NCBI RefSeq assembly: GCF_013403865.1
Contig: NZ_JABFDK010000001.1
Coordinates: 1,054,001 to 1,118,000, forward strand
DNA length: 64,000 bases
DNA from: Winogradskyella costae
Lineage (GTDB): Bacteria > Bacteroidota > Bacteroidia > Flavobacteriales > Flavobacteriaceae
Direction of reading: 5' to 3'
The position numbers and the translations under genes were made by a program. The notes under the pieces are model-generated. The model did no database searches. It saw nothing but the letters and a program-made list of their open reading frames with translations, and was not told where the DNA came from. Shown here in pieces: positions 8,798 to 17,499 of the stretch (its first letter is position 1; each line of letters begins with the position of its first letter).

Positions 8798-9373
8798 ATG
8801 AAAGAATTACTTCATAATATAAGTCAATGTACCCTCTGTAAGGCACATTTGCCATTAGGTCCAAGACCTGTAGCAACAGCACATATTAATTCTAAGATTG
8901 TAATTATTGGTCAGGCACCAGGTACAAAAGTGCATCAATCTGGGATTTCTTGGGACGACCAAAGTGGAAAAAGACTAAGACAATGGCTTAATGTCACCGA
9001 CGAACAATTCTACAATACAGAAAACTTCGCCATTATCCCTATGGGATTTTGCTATCCAGGGAAAGCGAAAACGGGCGATCTACCACCACGATCAGAATGT
9101 GCGCCTCAATGGCATCAACAAATATTTGATAAAATGCCAAATGTAGAATTGATTATTTTAATTGGAGCTTACGCGCAGAAATATTATTTGAAAGAGAACG
9201 CAAAACGAACCTTGACAGAAACTGTAGGTGATTATAAAGAGTATTTACCAACCTATTTTCCAATTCCACATCCTTCACCCACGAATCGGTTTTGGAGAAG
9301 TAAGAATGCTTGGTTTGAGGAATTGGTGGTGCCTGAATTGCGAAAGAAGGTAAAAACTATCCTGAACCTGTAA
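8798..9373 (+). CDS. Uracil-DNA glycosylase family protein
   Basis: A 191-residue member of the UDG superfamily. It has two N-terminal Cys in CTLCKAHLPLGPRP, the water-activating loop IIGQAPGTKVHQSG, WDDQSGKRLRQWL and the second catalytic box HPSPTNRFW. The family includes enzymes that excise uracil from DNA, but members with this CxxC-type N-terminus and no full 4Fe-4S cysteine set are often uncharacterised. The gene directly follows the flavin reductase. Its last bases overlap a small convergent ORF on the minus strand. Confidence 0.88.
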   Translation: MKELLHNISQCTLCKAHLPLGPRPVATAHINSKIVIIGQAPGTKVHQSGISWDDQSGKRLRQWLNVTDEQFYNTENFAIIPMGFCYPGKAKTGDLPPRSECAPQWHQQIFDKMPNVELIILIGAYAQKYYLKENAKRTLTETVGDYKEYLPTYFPIPHPSPTNRFWRSKNAWFEELVVPELRKKVKTILNL

Positions 9374-9533
9374 TTGGATTGAACACCATTTGTAAAATTG
9401 TTTTTAATTTTTCTGTCTGAAAAATAATCAAATAGAAAAGCAAACCGAATATCGCCAGTACAACCTTATAGACTATAAATTTTAAATACTTAAGTGTATG
9501 CTTTCCTTTGAACTTTATATCTATTAAACCCAT
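9357..9533 (-). CDS. Small single-pass membrane protein (58 aa), hypothetical
   Basis: A short ORF starts MGLIDIKFKGKHTLKYLKF and continues with one strongly hydrophobic segment (IVYKVVLAIFGLLFYLIIF) and a short tail. The basic N-terminus followed by a clean membrane helix argues that it is a real coding region. Its 3' end overlaps the convergent UDG-family gene by 17 bases. No function is recognised. It is shorter than usual gene-calling cut-offs. Confidence 0.5.
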   Translation of the reverse strand: MGLIDIKFKGKHTLKYLKFIVYKVVLAIFGLLFYLIIFQTEKLKTILQMVFNPITGSG

Positions 9534-9666
9534 AATTTCGTTGTTTTAAACTAAATTATGTTAAGCGACTTCTAATTATTTTGACATCACTTAATCACTT
9601 ATATATAACGGAAAAACTGCTTTTTTGTAAGGATTTCATTCTAACTTTTCTTTCAAAAAAAACAAA

Positions 9667-9688
9667 ACCTCACTATTTCTAGTGAGGT
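9667..9688 (-). terminator. Intrinsic terminator of the MORN-repeat lipoprotein gene
   Basis: ACCTCACTA pairs with TAGTGAGGT around the loop TTTC. The A-rich stretch at 9655-9667 supplies a U-tract on the minus strand. Confidence 0.85.
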
Positions 9689-9714
9689 AATTTATAAAGT
9701 CTTGTGCTTTTATT

Positions 9715-10488
9715 TTAATTAAACAAGTTAAAATATTTCAAACCGTCTTGCGGATTAGCCTTCAAATCAACGCGTTTTATTTCCTTACCATCCTCATTTA
9801 ATTCAAGTATAAACATGGTATCATTTTCTTCAACACGTTGCAAGTACAAGTGAGTTGTACCATCTTCATTATAAAATTTTACAGTTTCATAATTATCATA
9901 ATTAGATGATACCATTTCGGAATAGATTCTCCCTTCAACAATCTTTTGCGTAATTGTTCTACTGTCTTTTATAAAACGCTGAGACACTATATGACCTAAC
10001 AAATTAAAATTTTGGGTTTCTATAGGTTCTCCGTCTTCAATTTTCGATTCCGATTGTATTTTTCCATTATAAAAATATGAATATTGACTACCTACCAAGA
10101 TATCATTACTATAACTACTCTTCTTGTTTAGAACTCCATCATAATAATACATCAGCTCATCACCATGTCTTTTACCATTAGAATACTTTGTATGAGAAAA
10201 CATTTCACCATTGGGATGAAAAACAATATAATCACCATTTAATATCCCTTCTTTAAATTCAAACTCCTCCCATTTAGACATTTTATCTCCAACAACAAAA
10301 TAGCCATCCATAAACTCTTTAGTCTTATTCAGTATATAATAATCTATTCCATTATAGTTATTAATTGTGTAGGCACCTCTTTCTATAAAAGTGAAAGAAT
10401 CGTCATTTTTATCCTTTTCAGAAGACTTACAGCCAATTAGTAATAACGAATTTACTAAAATTAAGAAAGTGAATTTTAAAAACTTCAT
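9715..10488 (-). CDS. MORN-repeat (YwqK-like) lipoprotein
   Basis: A lipoprotein with signal MKFLKFTFLILVNSLLLIGC; the Cys is the likely lipidation site. The mature protein carries MORN_2/YwqK-type repeats, for example GILNGDYIVFHPNGEM, NGKRHGDELMYYYDG and ILVGSQYSYFYNGKIQ. Such repeats are common in exported Bacteroidota proteins; the database label 'toxin-antitoxin YwqK antitoxin' has no support here since no toxin gene is adjacent. The C-terminal 80 residues contain beta-rich sequence without a recognised domain. The in-frame ATG at 10494 is an alternative start. It is monocistronic with its own terminator. Confidence 0.8.
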   Translation of the reverse strand: MKFLKFTFLILVNSLLLIGCKSSEKDKNDDSFTFIERGAYTINNYNGIDYYILNKTKEFMDGYFVVGDKMSKWEEFEFKEGILNGDYIVFHPNGEMFSHTKYSNGKRHGDELMYYYDGVLNKKSSYSNDILVGSQYSYFYNGKIQSESKIEDGEPIETQNFNLLGHIVSQRFIKDSRTITQKIVEGRIYSEMVSSNYDNYETVKFYNEDGTTHLYLQRVEENDTMFILELNEDGKEIKRVDLKANPQDGLKYFNLFN

Positions 10489-10505
10489 TACCAATTTTAT
10501 TGTAA

Positions 10506-11108
10506 TTAATACTGAGACCCATCATGCTTCCCAAATTCAAACCCATGTTTTCCAAGGTATTGATTCCCGCTTTCAACGGCTCCTTCTTCAATATTAGTCC
10601 CCATAGAATCATTCCAGCGGTTTAAGTATCCAAAAAGAGAAATGACGCCTAACATTTCTACAATTTCACCTTCGTCCCAATGTTGATATAAACGTTCTTT
10701 TATCTCCGCATCAACCGCATTTGGCACTTGTGAAGCTGCTAAACTAAAATCGAGTGCAGCACGTTCTGCATCAGAAAAAGCAGCATGCGTTCTGTATTCC
10801 CAAATATTATCCAATTGTTCTTGTTCAGCTCCGTAACGTTCAGCTGCTCTGATGGCATGTGCTTGACAGTACCTGCAGCCTGTTGCATTACTACTCACCC
10901 AAGCAATCATGCGTTTTAAGGCTGAGGTTACTCTACCCTCATTGGCCATAACCGCTTTATTTAAATTGATGAACGCTTTACTTATTGCTGGTCTGCGCTG
11001 CATGGTTAGAACCGAATTTGGACAAAATCCAAGGGTTTCATTAAAGAATTCTGCTAATGCCTTAGTTTCTAAATCGTGGTCAGCAGACAATGGTGTTACT
11101 AATGCCAT
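10506..11108 (-). CDS. Carboxymuconolactone decarboxylase / AhpD-family protein
   Basis: A 200-residue all-helical protein with the family's CxxC-type motif in CRYCQAHAIRAAERYG. The motif is the peroxidase centre in AhpD proteins. The N-terminal part (FFNETLGFCPNSVLTMQRRP) and the C-terminal region (HWDEGEIVEMLGVISLFGYLNRWND) fit the CMD_Ec0556-like subgroup. A role in reducing peroxides is likely but the substrate is unknown. It is divergent from the OsmC gene (66-bp gap), another organic-peroxide-type protein, so the two may share a stress-responsive promoter region. Confidence 0.88.
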   Translation of the reverse strand: MALVTPLSADHDLETKALAEFFNETLGFCPNSVLTMQRRPAISKAFINLNKAVMANEGRVTSALKRMIAWVSSNATGCRYCQAHAIRAAERYGAEQEQLDNIWEYRTHAAFSDAERAALDFSLAASQVPNAVDAEIKERLYQHWDEGEIVEMLGVISLFGYLNRWNDSMGTNIEEGAVESGNQYLGKHGFEFGKHDGSQY

Positions 11109-11125
11109 AGTTATTTTTTTAGTAG

Positions 11126-11133
11126 TATTTTTG
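11126..11133 (+). promoter_or_regulatory. Putative -7 box (TATTTTTG) of the osmC-like gene
   Basis: TATTTTTG fits the Bacteroidota TAnnTTTG -7 consensus and lies 41 bases before the ATG. No clear -33 TTTG is seen at the usual spacing, so confidence is moderate. Confidence 0.4.
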
Positions 11134-11174
11134 AATGAACAAGATACTAGTTCTAATTTTTAAACTAAAAACAA

Positions 11175-11603
11175 ATGGCAGATAAAATAACAACACATTG
11201 GAGGGGTAACATGACTTTTGAATCTGATAACCCAAGATGGCCATCCATTATGATGGATGCTTCTGAAGAATTTGGAGGTACAGGTTCTGGAATGGCACCT
11301 AAAGCCATGATGCTATCTTCTTTAGCAGGATGTTCGGGTTTAGATGTGATTTCTACTTTAGATAAAATGAAAGTTGAAATCGATGATTTTAAAATGGATG
11401 TTTCTGGTGAATTAACAGACGAACACCCAAAATATTACCATACCGTAGTTGTAGATTACCATTTTTATGGTGCAGATTTAAACGAAAAAAAATGCGAACG
11501 TGCGGTAAATCTTTCTGTTGAGAAATACTGTGGAGTGATGGAAATGTTTCGTCAGTTTGCAACCGTTAAAACCCATATTCACTTTCATAAAAGCACAAAA
11601 TAA
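11175..11603 (+). CDS. OsmC family protein
   Basis: A 142-residue member of the OsmC/Ohr superfamily, which contains peroxiredoxin-like organic hydroperoxide reductases. One characteristic Cys is in SSLAGCSGLDVISTL, preceded by GMAPKAMML; the second is in EKYCGVMEMF. Their spacing fits the redox pair of the family. No signal peptide, so cytosolic. The neighbouring AhpD-family gene suggests a shared oxidative-stress role. The recJ gene follows after 16 bases in the same direction. Confidence 0.92.
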   Translation: MADKITTHWRGNMTFESDNPRWPSIMMDASEEFGGTGSGMAPKAMMLSSLAGCSGLDVISTLDKMKVEIDDFKMDVSGELTDEHPKYYHTVVVDYHFYGADLNEKKCERAVNLSVEKYCGVMEMFRQFATVKTHIHFHKSTK

Positions 11604-11619
11604 AGCTTCCTAAGATACT

Positions 11620-13311
11620 ATGCGTTGGACATTAAAACCAAAACCAGAAGCCACTCAAGTGGCATTAATGAAGAAAGCACTTCAAGTTGATGATATTGTT
11701 GCCACATTATTGTTGCAACGTGGCATTGACACTTATGATGCTGCTAAAACTTTTTTTAGGCCTAGTTTCAAAGAGCTTCACGATCCATACCTCATGAAAG
11801 ATATGGATAAAGCGGTTGCTAGAATCGAAAAAGCCATTGAAGGAGGTGAAAATATTATGGTTTATGGCGATTATGATGTTGATGGAACCACATCTGTCGC
11901 ATTAATGTCTTCGTATTTAAAAACAAGAACGGATACTGTTGCGACTTACATTCCTGATCGATATGACGAAGGTTATGGCGTCTCTTATAAAGGTATTGAC
12001 TTTGCAGACGATAATGAGTTTTCACTAATTATTGCGCTCGATTGTGGTATAAAAGCCATCGATAAGGTTGCTTATGCTAAAGAAAAAGGCGTTGACTTTA
12101 TAATCTGTGACCACCACAGACCAGGAGCTGAAATTCCGGATGCAGTGGCTGTTTTAGATCCTAAACGCAACGATTGCGATTATCCGTTTAAAGAATTGTG
12201 TGGTTGTGGTGTGGGCTTTAAATTAATCACAGCTTTAGCATCCAACCAAGGGCAAACCGTTGAAGATTTAACCGAATATCTCGATTTGGTCGCGACTGCT
12301 ATCGGTGCCGATATTGTACCAATTGTAGACGAAAACAGAGCCTTGGCTTACATGGGTTTACATATTATAAACACCAACCCAAGACCAGGAGTGAAAGCGA
12401 TTATTGCTGAGGTTAAAAAGGACTATCTCACCATTACAGATGTCGTTTTTATTATCGCACCTCGGATTAATGCCGCAGGACGAATGAAACACGGTAACCA
12501 TGCTGTAACCCTATTAACTGAAACCGATTTTAATTTAGCAGCAAAATATGCCGTAGAAATCGACAATTTTAATACAGATCGTCGTGAAACGGATAAACGT
12601 ATCACAAAAGAAGCCTTAGTTCAAATTGAAGAGAATAACGAACAAGAAGGCTTCACCACAGTTGTTTATGATGAATCATGGCACAAAGGGGTCATTGGTA
12701 TTGTCGCATCTCGTTTAATAGAAACCTATTATAGACCAACATTAGTATTTACAAAAAGTGGAGACAAATTAGCCGCATCAGCACGTTCGGTTTCTGGTTT
12801 TGATGTGTATAATGCATTAGAAGCCTGTAGCGAACATATTGAACAATTTGGTGGTCATAAATATGCCGCAGGTTTAACTTTAGATCCAAAAAATTACGAG
12901 GCTTTTAAAGCCAAATTTGAAAGTGTCGTCAAGGAAACCATCGATCCAAAATTATTAACTCGCGAACTAAAAATAGATTTAGACATTGAATTAGGAGAAA
13001 TCAATGATAAATTAATGCGAATCCTAAAACAATTTGCACCATTTGGTCCTGGAAATATGTCGCCTACCTTTATGTCTCAAAACTTAAAAGATACAGGCTG
13101 GGGAAAATGTGTTGGAGAAGATGATAAACATATTAGATTAACTGTAACCCAATCATTCAATGATAAAATTGTCTGTATTGGTTTTGGTTTAGGAGATAAA
13201 ATTGATATCATAAAAAGTAAAAGACCGTTTAGCACAGCGTATTCCATCGATGAAAACCATTGGAATGGTAATGTGAGCTTACAGTTGAAACTAAAAGATA
13301 TTAAAGAATAA
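11620..13311 (+). CDS. recJ: Single-stranded-DNA-specific exonuclease RecJ
   Basis: A 5'-3' single-strand DNA exonuclease used in recombination and repair. The DHH phosphoesterase core is complete: motif I YGDYDVDGTTS, a DCGIKA motif, the DHH motif CDHHRPGAE, and the later RINAAGRMKH and SGFDVYNAL with GGHKYAAGLTL (DHHA1). The C-terminal OB-fold region is present. Length 563 is normal. Start ATG at 11620 gives MRWTLKPKP, a typical RecJ N-terminus. Confidence 0.97.
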   Translation: MRWTLKPKPEATQVALMKKALQVDDIVATLLLQRGIDTYDAAKTFFRPSFKELHDPYLMKDMDKAVARIEKAIEGGENIMVYGDYDVDGTTSVALMSSYLKTRTDTVATYIPDRYDEGYGVSYKGIDFADDNEFSLIIALDCGIKAIDKVAYAKEKGVDFIICDHHRPGAEIPDAVAVLDPKRNDCDYPFKELCGCGVGFKLITALASNQGQTVEDLTEYLDLVATAIGADIVPIVDENRALAYMGLHIINTNPRPGVKAIIAEVKKDYLTITDVVFIIAPRINAAGRMKHGNHAVTLLTETDFNLAAKYAVEIDNFNTDRRETDKRITKEALVQIEENNEQEGFTTVVYDESWHKGVIGIVASRLIETYYRPTLVFTKSGDKLAASARSVSGFDVYNALEACSEHIEQFGGHKYAAGLTLDPKNYEAFKAKFESVVKETIDPKLLTRELKIDLDIELGEINDKLMRILKQFAPFGPGNMSPTFMSQNLKDTGWGKCVGEDDKHIRLTVTQSFNDKIVCIGFGLGDKIDIIKSKRPFSTAYSIDENHWNGNVSLQLKLKDIKE

Positions 13312-13315
13312 TAAA

Positions 13316-13344
13316 CCCTGCAAGGTTTCAAAAACCTTGTAGGT
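13316..13344. repeat. Short intergenic palindrome (CCTGCAAGGTTT / AAACCTTGTAGG)
   Basis: CCTGCAAGGTTT (13317-13328) pairs with AAACCTTGTAGG (13332-13343) with one G:U pair. It follows the recJ stop but has no T-run. It resembles short palindromes I recall as frequent in intergenic DNA of Bacteroidota; that is recall, not a search. Confidence 0.5.
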
Positions 13345-13380
13345 ATAAAATATAAGTGATTATCTCTCCGTTGATTGTGT

Positions 13381-14493
13381 ATGAAACAACCAATCGTATT
13401 GCTCCTACTTCTTTGTGGCTTTATTTCCATAGGTCAAAACTTAGTACTCAACCCCAGTTTTGAGGATCATAGAACAAAACATTGCATTTCAATTTTAGGA
13501 GGTTTTAATATTCATATTACAAATTGGTCTATACCAAATTATGGATCAACAGATTTTTTTGTCACATGCGAAGCGACTATGGGAGGTAGAAACTATAATG
13601 GATTTCAAGAAGCTAAAGCAGGAACAACTTATGCTGGCATGTATTTGTTTACAGACAAAAACTACAGAGAATATGTGCAAGGGGAACTTTCTAAAACATT
13701 AATAAAAGGAAAGAAATACACAATGACTTTTTATTTGAGTTTAGCAGATAAATCGTCTTATGCTTTAAAGGATATTCAAGTTTTAATTACGGAAGAAAAA
13801 TTAAAACCTTGTCATAATTCTAATGCTTGTGATAAGGCTATTAAACCATCTAAAGCGACTGAAGGAAAGTTTAAAATGTATTCAAATCCTGATAATATTT
13901 ATTTGTCTAATAAAGAGTCTTGGATGGCATATACTTTCGAATTTACAGCCGAAGGTTATGAGAACTACTTTTCTATTGGTAATTTTTATAGAAATGCTAA
14001 AACAAAAAAAGAAGATGTATTATCTAATAGTCCTTTTTTGTTTTCGTATTACTATATCGATGACATTTCAATTGAACCCTCAGAAAAAGGCGAAGTGAAC
14101 GTCAAAAAAGATACACTCAAAACGGTTAAAGCACCCACCATTAAAACTAATGAGATTTACACCTTCAAAAATGTGTTATTTGACTTTGATAAAGCCCAAT
14201 TATTAGCTATTTCAAAAGAAGAACTCAATCAACTATACAAGCATTTAGAAATTAATCTCAAGTTAAAAGTTGAAATCTATGGTCACACAGATAGCATCGG
14301 TTTAGAAACCCGAAACCAAGAATTATCAGAACAACGTGCCAAAGCCGTTTCAGATTATTTAATTGAAAAGGGTTTAGATCTAACTCGAATAACATCCTTT
14401 GGCTTTGGAAGTACACAACCTATTTCAACTAATGACACAGAAGAGGGACGACAATTAAATAGACGTGTTACTTTTAAGTTAATTGAAATGTAA
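13381..14493 (+). CDS. OmpA-family outer-membrane protein
   Basis: A 370-residue exported protein with signal peptide MKQPIVLLLLLCGFISIG. The N-terminal half (NLVLNPSFEDH at the start) looks like a carbohydrate-binding/jelly-roll-type domain seen in Flavobacteria OmpA proteins. The C-terminal third is a peptidoglycan-binding OmpA domain, with FDFDKAQLL, GHTDSIGLETRNQELSEQRA and RQLNRRVTFKL. It probably anchors to peptidoglycan from the outer membrane. I used the ATG at 13381 because it begins the signal peptide; an ATG two codons upstream is also in frame. Confidence 0.88.
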   Translation: MKQPIVLLLLLCGFISIGQNLVLNPSFEDHRTKHCISILGGFNIHITNWSIPNYGSTDFFVTCEATMGGRNYNGFQEAKAGTTYAGMYLFTDKNYREYVQGELSKTLIKGKKYTMTFYLSLADKSSYALKDIQVLITEEKLKPCHNSNACDKAIKPSKATEGKFKMYSNPDNIYLSNKESWMAYTFEFTAEGYENYFSIGNFYRNAKTKKEDVLSNSPFLFSYYYIDDISIEPSEKGEVNVKKDTLKTVKAPTIKTNEIYTFKNVLFDFDKAQLLAISKEELNQLYKHLEINLKLKVEIYGHTDSIGLETRNQELSEQRAKAVSDYLIEKGLDLTRITSFGFGSTQPISTNDTEEGRQLNRRVTFKLIEM

Positions 14494-14512
14494 AATAAAC
14501 CTCAGCTTATTT

Positions 14513-14520
14513 TACATTTG
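14513..14520 (+). promoter_or_regulatory. Putative -7 box (TACATTTG) of the MFS gene
   Basis: TACATTTG matches TAnnTTTG and lies 47 bases before the GTG start. No -33 TTTG is clear. Confidence 0.4.
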
Positions 14521-14535
14521 TACCTAATCAATTGC

Positions 14536-14550
14536 AGACCTGCTAGGTCT
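14536..14550. repeat. Short perfect palindrome AGACCT-GCT-AGGTCT
   Basis: Six-base perfect arms with a three-base loop lie between the -7 box and the MFS start. If transcribed, it would sit in the 5' leader close to the ribosome entry site. It may be related to the short intergenic palindrome at 13316-13344. Confidence 0.4.
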
Positions 14551-14567
14551 CATATCTTTATATTAAA

Positions 14568-15839
14568 GTGGCAAAAAACGATCCATACGCAGCATTAAGA
14601 ATTAAAGAATTCAATATTTTTTTACTAGTTAGATTTGCATTAGTGTTTGGTTGGTCTATGCAGTTTATTGTTATAGAATGGCAAGTGTATTCTATAACTA
14701 AAGACCCCTTATATTTAGGTTTAGTTGGTTTGATGGAAATAATTCCTGCTTTTTCTATGGCGCTCTTTGCTGGTCATATTGTAGACCAAAAGGAAAAACG
14801 CAATCTTTTTGCTCTTTGTATTGCTGCGTTTTCCTTAATTAGCTTAGGCTTATTTTTCTTAACATGGGACAGAATAGTTGGAAATTGGGAAACACAAACT
14901 ATCTTAATTTTTGTTTATATTTTAGTGTTTTTTGGTGGCTTTTTGCGCTCGTTTTTTGGTCCCACAATATTTTCGTTAATTGCTTTAATTGTTCCTAAAA
15001 AAAATTATCCAAATGCGGCAACTTGGAGCAGCAGTACTTGGAAAGCCGCAACAGTTTCTGGAGCTTTATTCGCCGGTTTTTCGATAGATTGGATTGGCGT
15101 ACACACCACCCTTTGTATCGTTTTTGCTTTAGTAACACTAGCTTTAGGCGTTACCTTTTTTATTAAGAAGAAACCGATTTTAAACCCAAAGATTGGAGAG
15201 TCTGTAAAAGAAAGCTTAAAAGTTGGACTGCGATTTGTTTTTAGCAATAAAGCTATTTTAGGTGCTTTATCTTTAGATATGATTGCTGTATTATTTGGTG
15301 GAGCAGTAGCTTTATTATCTGTTTTTGCTCAAGACATCTTACATGTTGGCTCTAAGGGTTTTGGGATATTAAATGCTTCTGTTTCTATAGGTAGTATATT
15401 AACTATGTTTATAACAACGTATTTACCAGTGAATAAAAATGCAGGTAAAAAACTACTGATTTCCATTTTTGGGTTTGGGATATGTATTATAATTTTCGGC
15501 TTTTCAGAATTGTTTTGGTTGAGTGTTTTAGCTTTATTCTTTTCTGGTGTTACAGATGGAGTGTCTATGGTCATAAGACAAACTATTTTACAGCTAAAAA
15601 CACCAGACCATATGCGTGGTCGTGTGGCATCGGTTAATTCTATGTTTGTAGGCTCTTCTAATGAACTTGGTGCTTTTGAAAGCGGATTAGCCGCTAAAAT
15701 TCTTGGCCCTTCTATTGCTGTTGTTTTTGGTGGTGTAATGACACTGATAACCGTAGCCGGAATTGGAATTAAAAATAAAACCTTAAGAGACTTGGACCTT
15801 ACCGTAGATATTGAAGAATTTGAAAAAGAAGAAGTATAA
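14568..15839 (+). CDS. MFS transporter
   Basis: A 423-residue inner-membrane protein with about 12 membrane segments. The N-terminal half contains the MFS inter-helix motif (AGHIVDQKEKRNL, after TM2) and the second half a repeated pattern (RGRVASVNSMFVGSSNELGAFESG), which places it near the enterobactin-exporter/MFS_3 group. Substrate cannot be told. The start codon is GTG (MAKNDPYAALRIKEFN); there is no better ATG upstream. Confidence 0.88.
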   Translation: MAKNDPYAALRIKEFNIFLLVRFALVFGWSMQFIVIEWQVYSITKDPLYLGLVGLMEIIPAFSMALFAGHIVDQKEKRNLFALCIAAFSLISLGLFFLTWDRIVGNWETQTILIFVYILVFFGGFLRSFFGPTIFSLIALIVPKKNYPNAATWSSSTWKAATVSGALFAGFSIDWIGVHTTLCIVFALVTLALGVTFFIKKKPILNPKIGESVKESLKVGLRFVFSNKAILGALSLDMIAVLFGGAVALLSVFAQDILHVGSKGFGILNASVSIGSILTMFITTYLPVNKNAGKKLLISIFGFGICIIIFGFSELFWLSVLALFFSGVTDGVSMVIRQTILQLKTPDHMRGRVASVNSMFVGSSNELGAFESGLAAKILGPSIAVVFGGVMTLITVAGIGIKNKTLRDLDLTVDIEEFEKEEV

Positions 15840-15867
15840 AATAACCATTACGACTAATCATTTTCGT

Positions 15868-15875
15868 TACTTTTG
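15868..15875 (+). promoter_or_regulatory. -7 box (TACTTTTG) of the nrtS-like gene
   Basis: TACTTTTG matches TAnnTTTG and overlaps an in-frame TTG at 15873. Transcription would begin after that TTG, which supports the ATG at 15906 as the real start of the following gene. Confidence 0.55.
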
Positions 15876-15905
15876 CCATTAGAATATTTTAATTTTTCAT
15901 TTAGC

Positions 15906-16130
15906 ATGATTCTAAAACTGCTTAAAATAGCTTTAGAAAAAGACATTGTCATCTCTTCTATTAAAGTCGCCATTGTAGTTGGTTGTATTTTAAATATCAT
16001 CAATCAAGGGGATCTTTTATACCATTTAAATTTTGAGAACGTAAGTTGGTTAAAACTTGCCTTATGCTTTGTGGTGCCGTATTCTGTGTCTACTTACGCA
16101 TCCGTTAAAGTGAAAACAGGACGTAATTAA
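15906..16130 (+). CDS. NrtS-like small membrane protein
   Basis: A 74-residue protein with two membrane segments. The sequence SIKVAIVVGCILNIINQGDLL and the later WLKLALCFVVPYSVSTYASV match small proteins annotated as nitrate/nitrite transporter NrtS. NrtS was described in cyanobacteria for nitrate uptake; transport here is inferred from similarity only, and no nitrate genes are nearby. The ATG at 15906 is preferred over an upstream TTG because of promoter position and homolog-like N-terminus. Its 3' end overlaps lpxH by four bases in convergent orientation. Confidence 0.75.
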   Translation: MILKLLKIALEKDIVISSIKVAIVVGCILNIINQGDLLYHLNFENVSWLKLALCFVVPYSVSTYASVKVKTGRN

Positions 16131-16921
16131 TACTTCTTCAATTCAAAATTTTTACCGTCAAAAACTCCGTAGGTATAATACTGAATCCAATCGCCTAAAT
16201 TAATATACTTAGAGGTCTCGTTTAGTTGAATTTCTAAAGGTAAGTGTCTGTGACCAAATACAAAGAAATCTCTGTGTTTCTCTTCGAGTTTACGCTTACA
16301 ATACACAGCTAACCATTCATTGTCTTCTCCTAAAAACTTCGCATCATCATCGCCTGAAATCATTTTGTTTTTTACAGACATATATTGTCCTATTTTGATT
16401 CCAATATCAGGATGCATCCAATTGAATAGCCATTGAAAGAAAGGACTCGTAAAGACCTTTTTCATGCGTTTGTAGCCTTTATCTCCAGGTCCTAAACCAT
16501 CACCATGACCAATAAAAATTATTTGGTCGCTAAGCGTAGTAGAATCGCCATGACTAACGGTAAACTCTTCAGGTTTATGATACACAGGAATACCTAATTC
16601 TTCTTCAAAATAGCCGTTCATCCATAAATCGTGATTACCCACAAAATAATGAATAGGAATTCCGGAATCAGCAATTTCGGCCAATTTCCCCAAAGTTCTT
16701 GTAAATCCTTTTGGAACAACGGTTTTATATTCGAACCAAAAATCAAATAAATCTCCCATGAGAAAAATAGCAGCAGCATCATGCTTGATCTCATCTAACC
16801 ACGCGACGAATTTTTTTTCACGAGGTCGAGAGGCTTCACTAGTTGGTGCTCCTAAATGATTATCTGATGCGAAATAAATCTTTTTTCCGTTGGCAATATG
16901 TATATGATTCGGTTTACTCAT
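16127..16921 (-). CDS. lpxH: UDP-2,3-diacylglucosamine diphosphatase (LpxH-type)
   Basis: A calcineurin-like metallophosphoesterase of lipid A synthesis that removes UMP from UDP-2,3-diacylglucosamine. Metal-binding motifs are in order: ASDNHLGA, MGDLFDFWFE, VGNHDLWMNG, a GHGDGLGPGD stretch and the final FGHRHLPLE. The length, 264 residues, is normal. The start overlaps the queD stop by eight bases (ATGAGTAA), so the genes are translationally coupled; an ATG four codons upstream is less likely. Confidence 0.93.
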   Translation of the reverse strand: MSKPNHIHIANGKKIYFASDNHLGAPTSEASRPREKKFVAWLDEIKHDAAAIFLMGDLFDFWFEYKTVVPKGFTRTLGKLAEIADSGIPIHYFVGNHDLWMNGYFEEELGIPVYHKPEEFTVSHGDSTTLSDQIIFIGHGDGLGPGDKGYKRMKKVFTSPFFQWLFNWMHPDIGIKIGQYMSVKNKMISGDDDAKFLGEDNEWLAVYCKRKLEEKHRDFFVFGHRHLPLEIQLNETSKYINLGDWIQYYTYGVFDGKNFELKKY

Positions 16922-17366
16922 TATCACTTGCAAACCATTCTGCGAAAGAAGACGCTGTTTCAGAAAGCCTTAATGAATGTAATTTGATGTTATTTGGCAA
17001 GCGTTGTTTAATTTTTTCGGCAAAATCAATCACCATCATTTCACTTGTTGGTTGGTAATCTACTAATAAAACATTGTGATCTCTTGCTTGTAGTTCCTTG
17101 GCTAAATCTACATGTGGTGTGTTTTTATTAAAAACGGTAGCATGATCGAAAACATCAACAATTTCTTCCTTTACAATCTTCTTTAAATCACCAAAATCAA
17201 TCACCATTCCAAATTTTACATTATTAGAATCTGCTATTGGTGTTCCAATTACGGTAACATAAAGTCGGTAACTGTGGCCATGTACATTTTTACACTTGCC
17301 ATCATAGCCATAAAGTGCGTGACCTGTTTCAAAAGAAAACTGTTTTGTAATGCGAATTTTACTCAT
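16914..17366 (-). CDS. queD: 6-carboxytetrahydropterin synthase QueD
   Basis: The enzyme converts 7,8-dihydroneopterin triphosphate to 6-carboxytetrahydropterin in queuosine (preQ0) synthesis. Zinc-binding histidines are in FETGHALY and VHGHSYR, with a catalytic Cys in KCKNVHGH, and FDHATVF plus PTSEMMVIDFAE follow. The C-terminal Glu is in LSETASSFAEW. Length 150 is a little above the shortest QueD proteins. It is the first gene of the queD-lpxH pair. Confidence 0.93.
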   Translation of the reverse strand: MSKIRITKQFSFETGHALYGYDGKCKNVHGHSYRLYVTVIGTPIADSNNVKFGMVIDFGDLKKIVKEEIVDVFDHATVFNKNTPHVDLAKELQARDHNVLLVDYQPTSEMMVIDFAEKIKQRLPNNIKLHSLRLSETASSFAEWFASDNE

Positions 17367-17386
17367 GTTGTTCTACAATTATCTTG

Positions 17387-17394
17387 CAAAGATA
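17387..17394 (-). promoter_or_regulatory. -7 box (TATCTTTG) of queD
   Basis: Read on the minus strand the bases are TATCTTTG, a TAnnTTTG match, 20 bases before the queD ATG. Confidence 0.45.
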
Positions 17395-17425
17395 TTATAA
17401 ATGTAAAAGGAATAGCTTTTTAGAT

Positions 17426-17433
17426 TACATTTG
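17426..17433 (+). promoter_or_regulatory. -7 box (TACATTTG) of the 2OG-Fe(II) oxygenase gene
   Basis: TACATTTG matches TAnnTTTG. The predicted transcript would begin about 20 bases before the 12-codon upstream ORF at 17461. Confidence 0.5.
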
Positions 17434-17460
17434 CGCACTTTTTTTAATTTTTGTAAAAGC

Positions 17461-17499
17461 ATGACACTATTAAATTTCTTTAAAAGTCAAGGTGAGTAG
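17461..17499 (+). other. 12-codon ORF overlapping the oxygenase start
   Basis: An ATG opens MTLLNFFKSQGE and then a TAG stop that overlaps the GTG start of the oxygenase in another frame. Removal of one G at 17491-17492 would fuse both into one frame. It could be a leader peptide, or the true N-terminus broken by an indel. Confidence 0.35.

Noticed and set aside
9715..10488. Antitoxin of a toxin-antitoxin pair (YwqK label)
   Set aside because: The MORN_2 repeats and lipoprotein signal fit, but no toxin gene is adjacent, so a toxin-antitoxin role is not supported.
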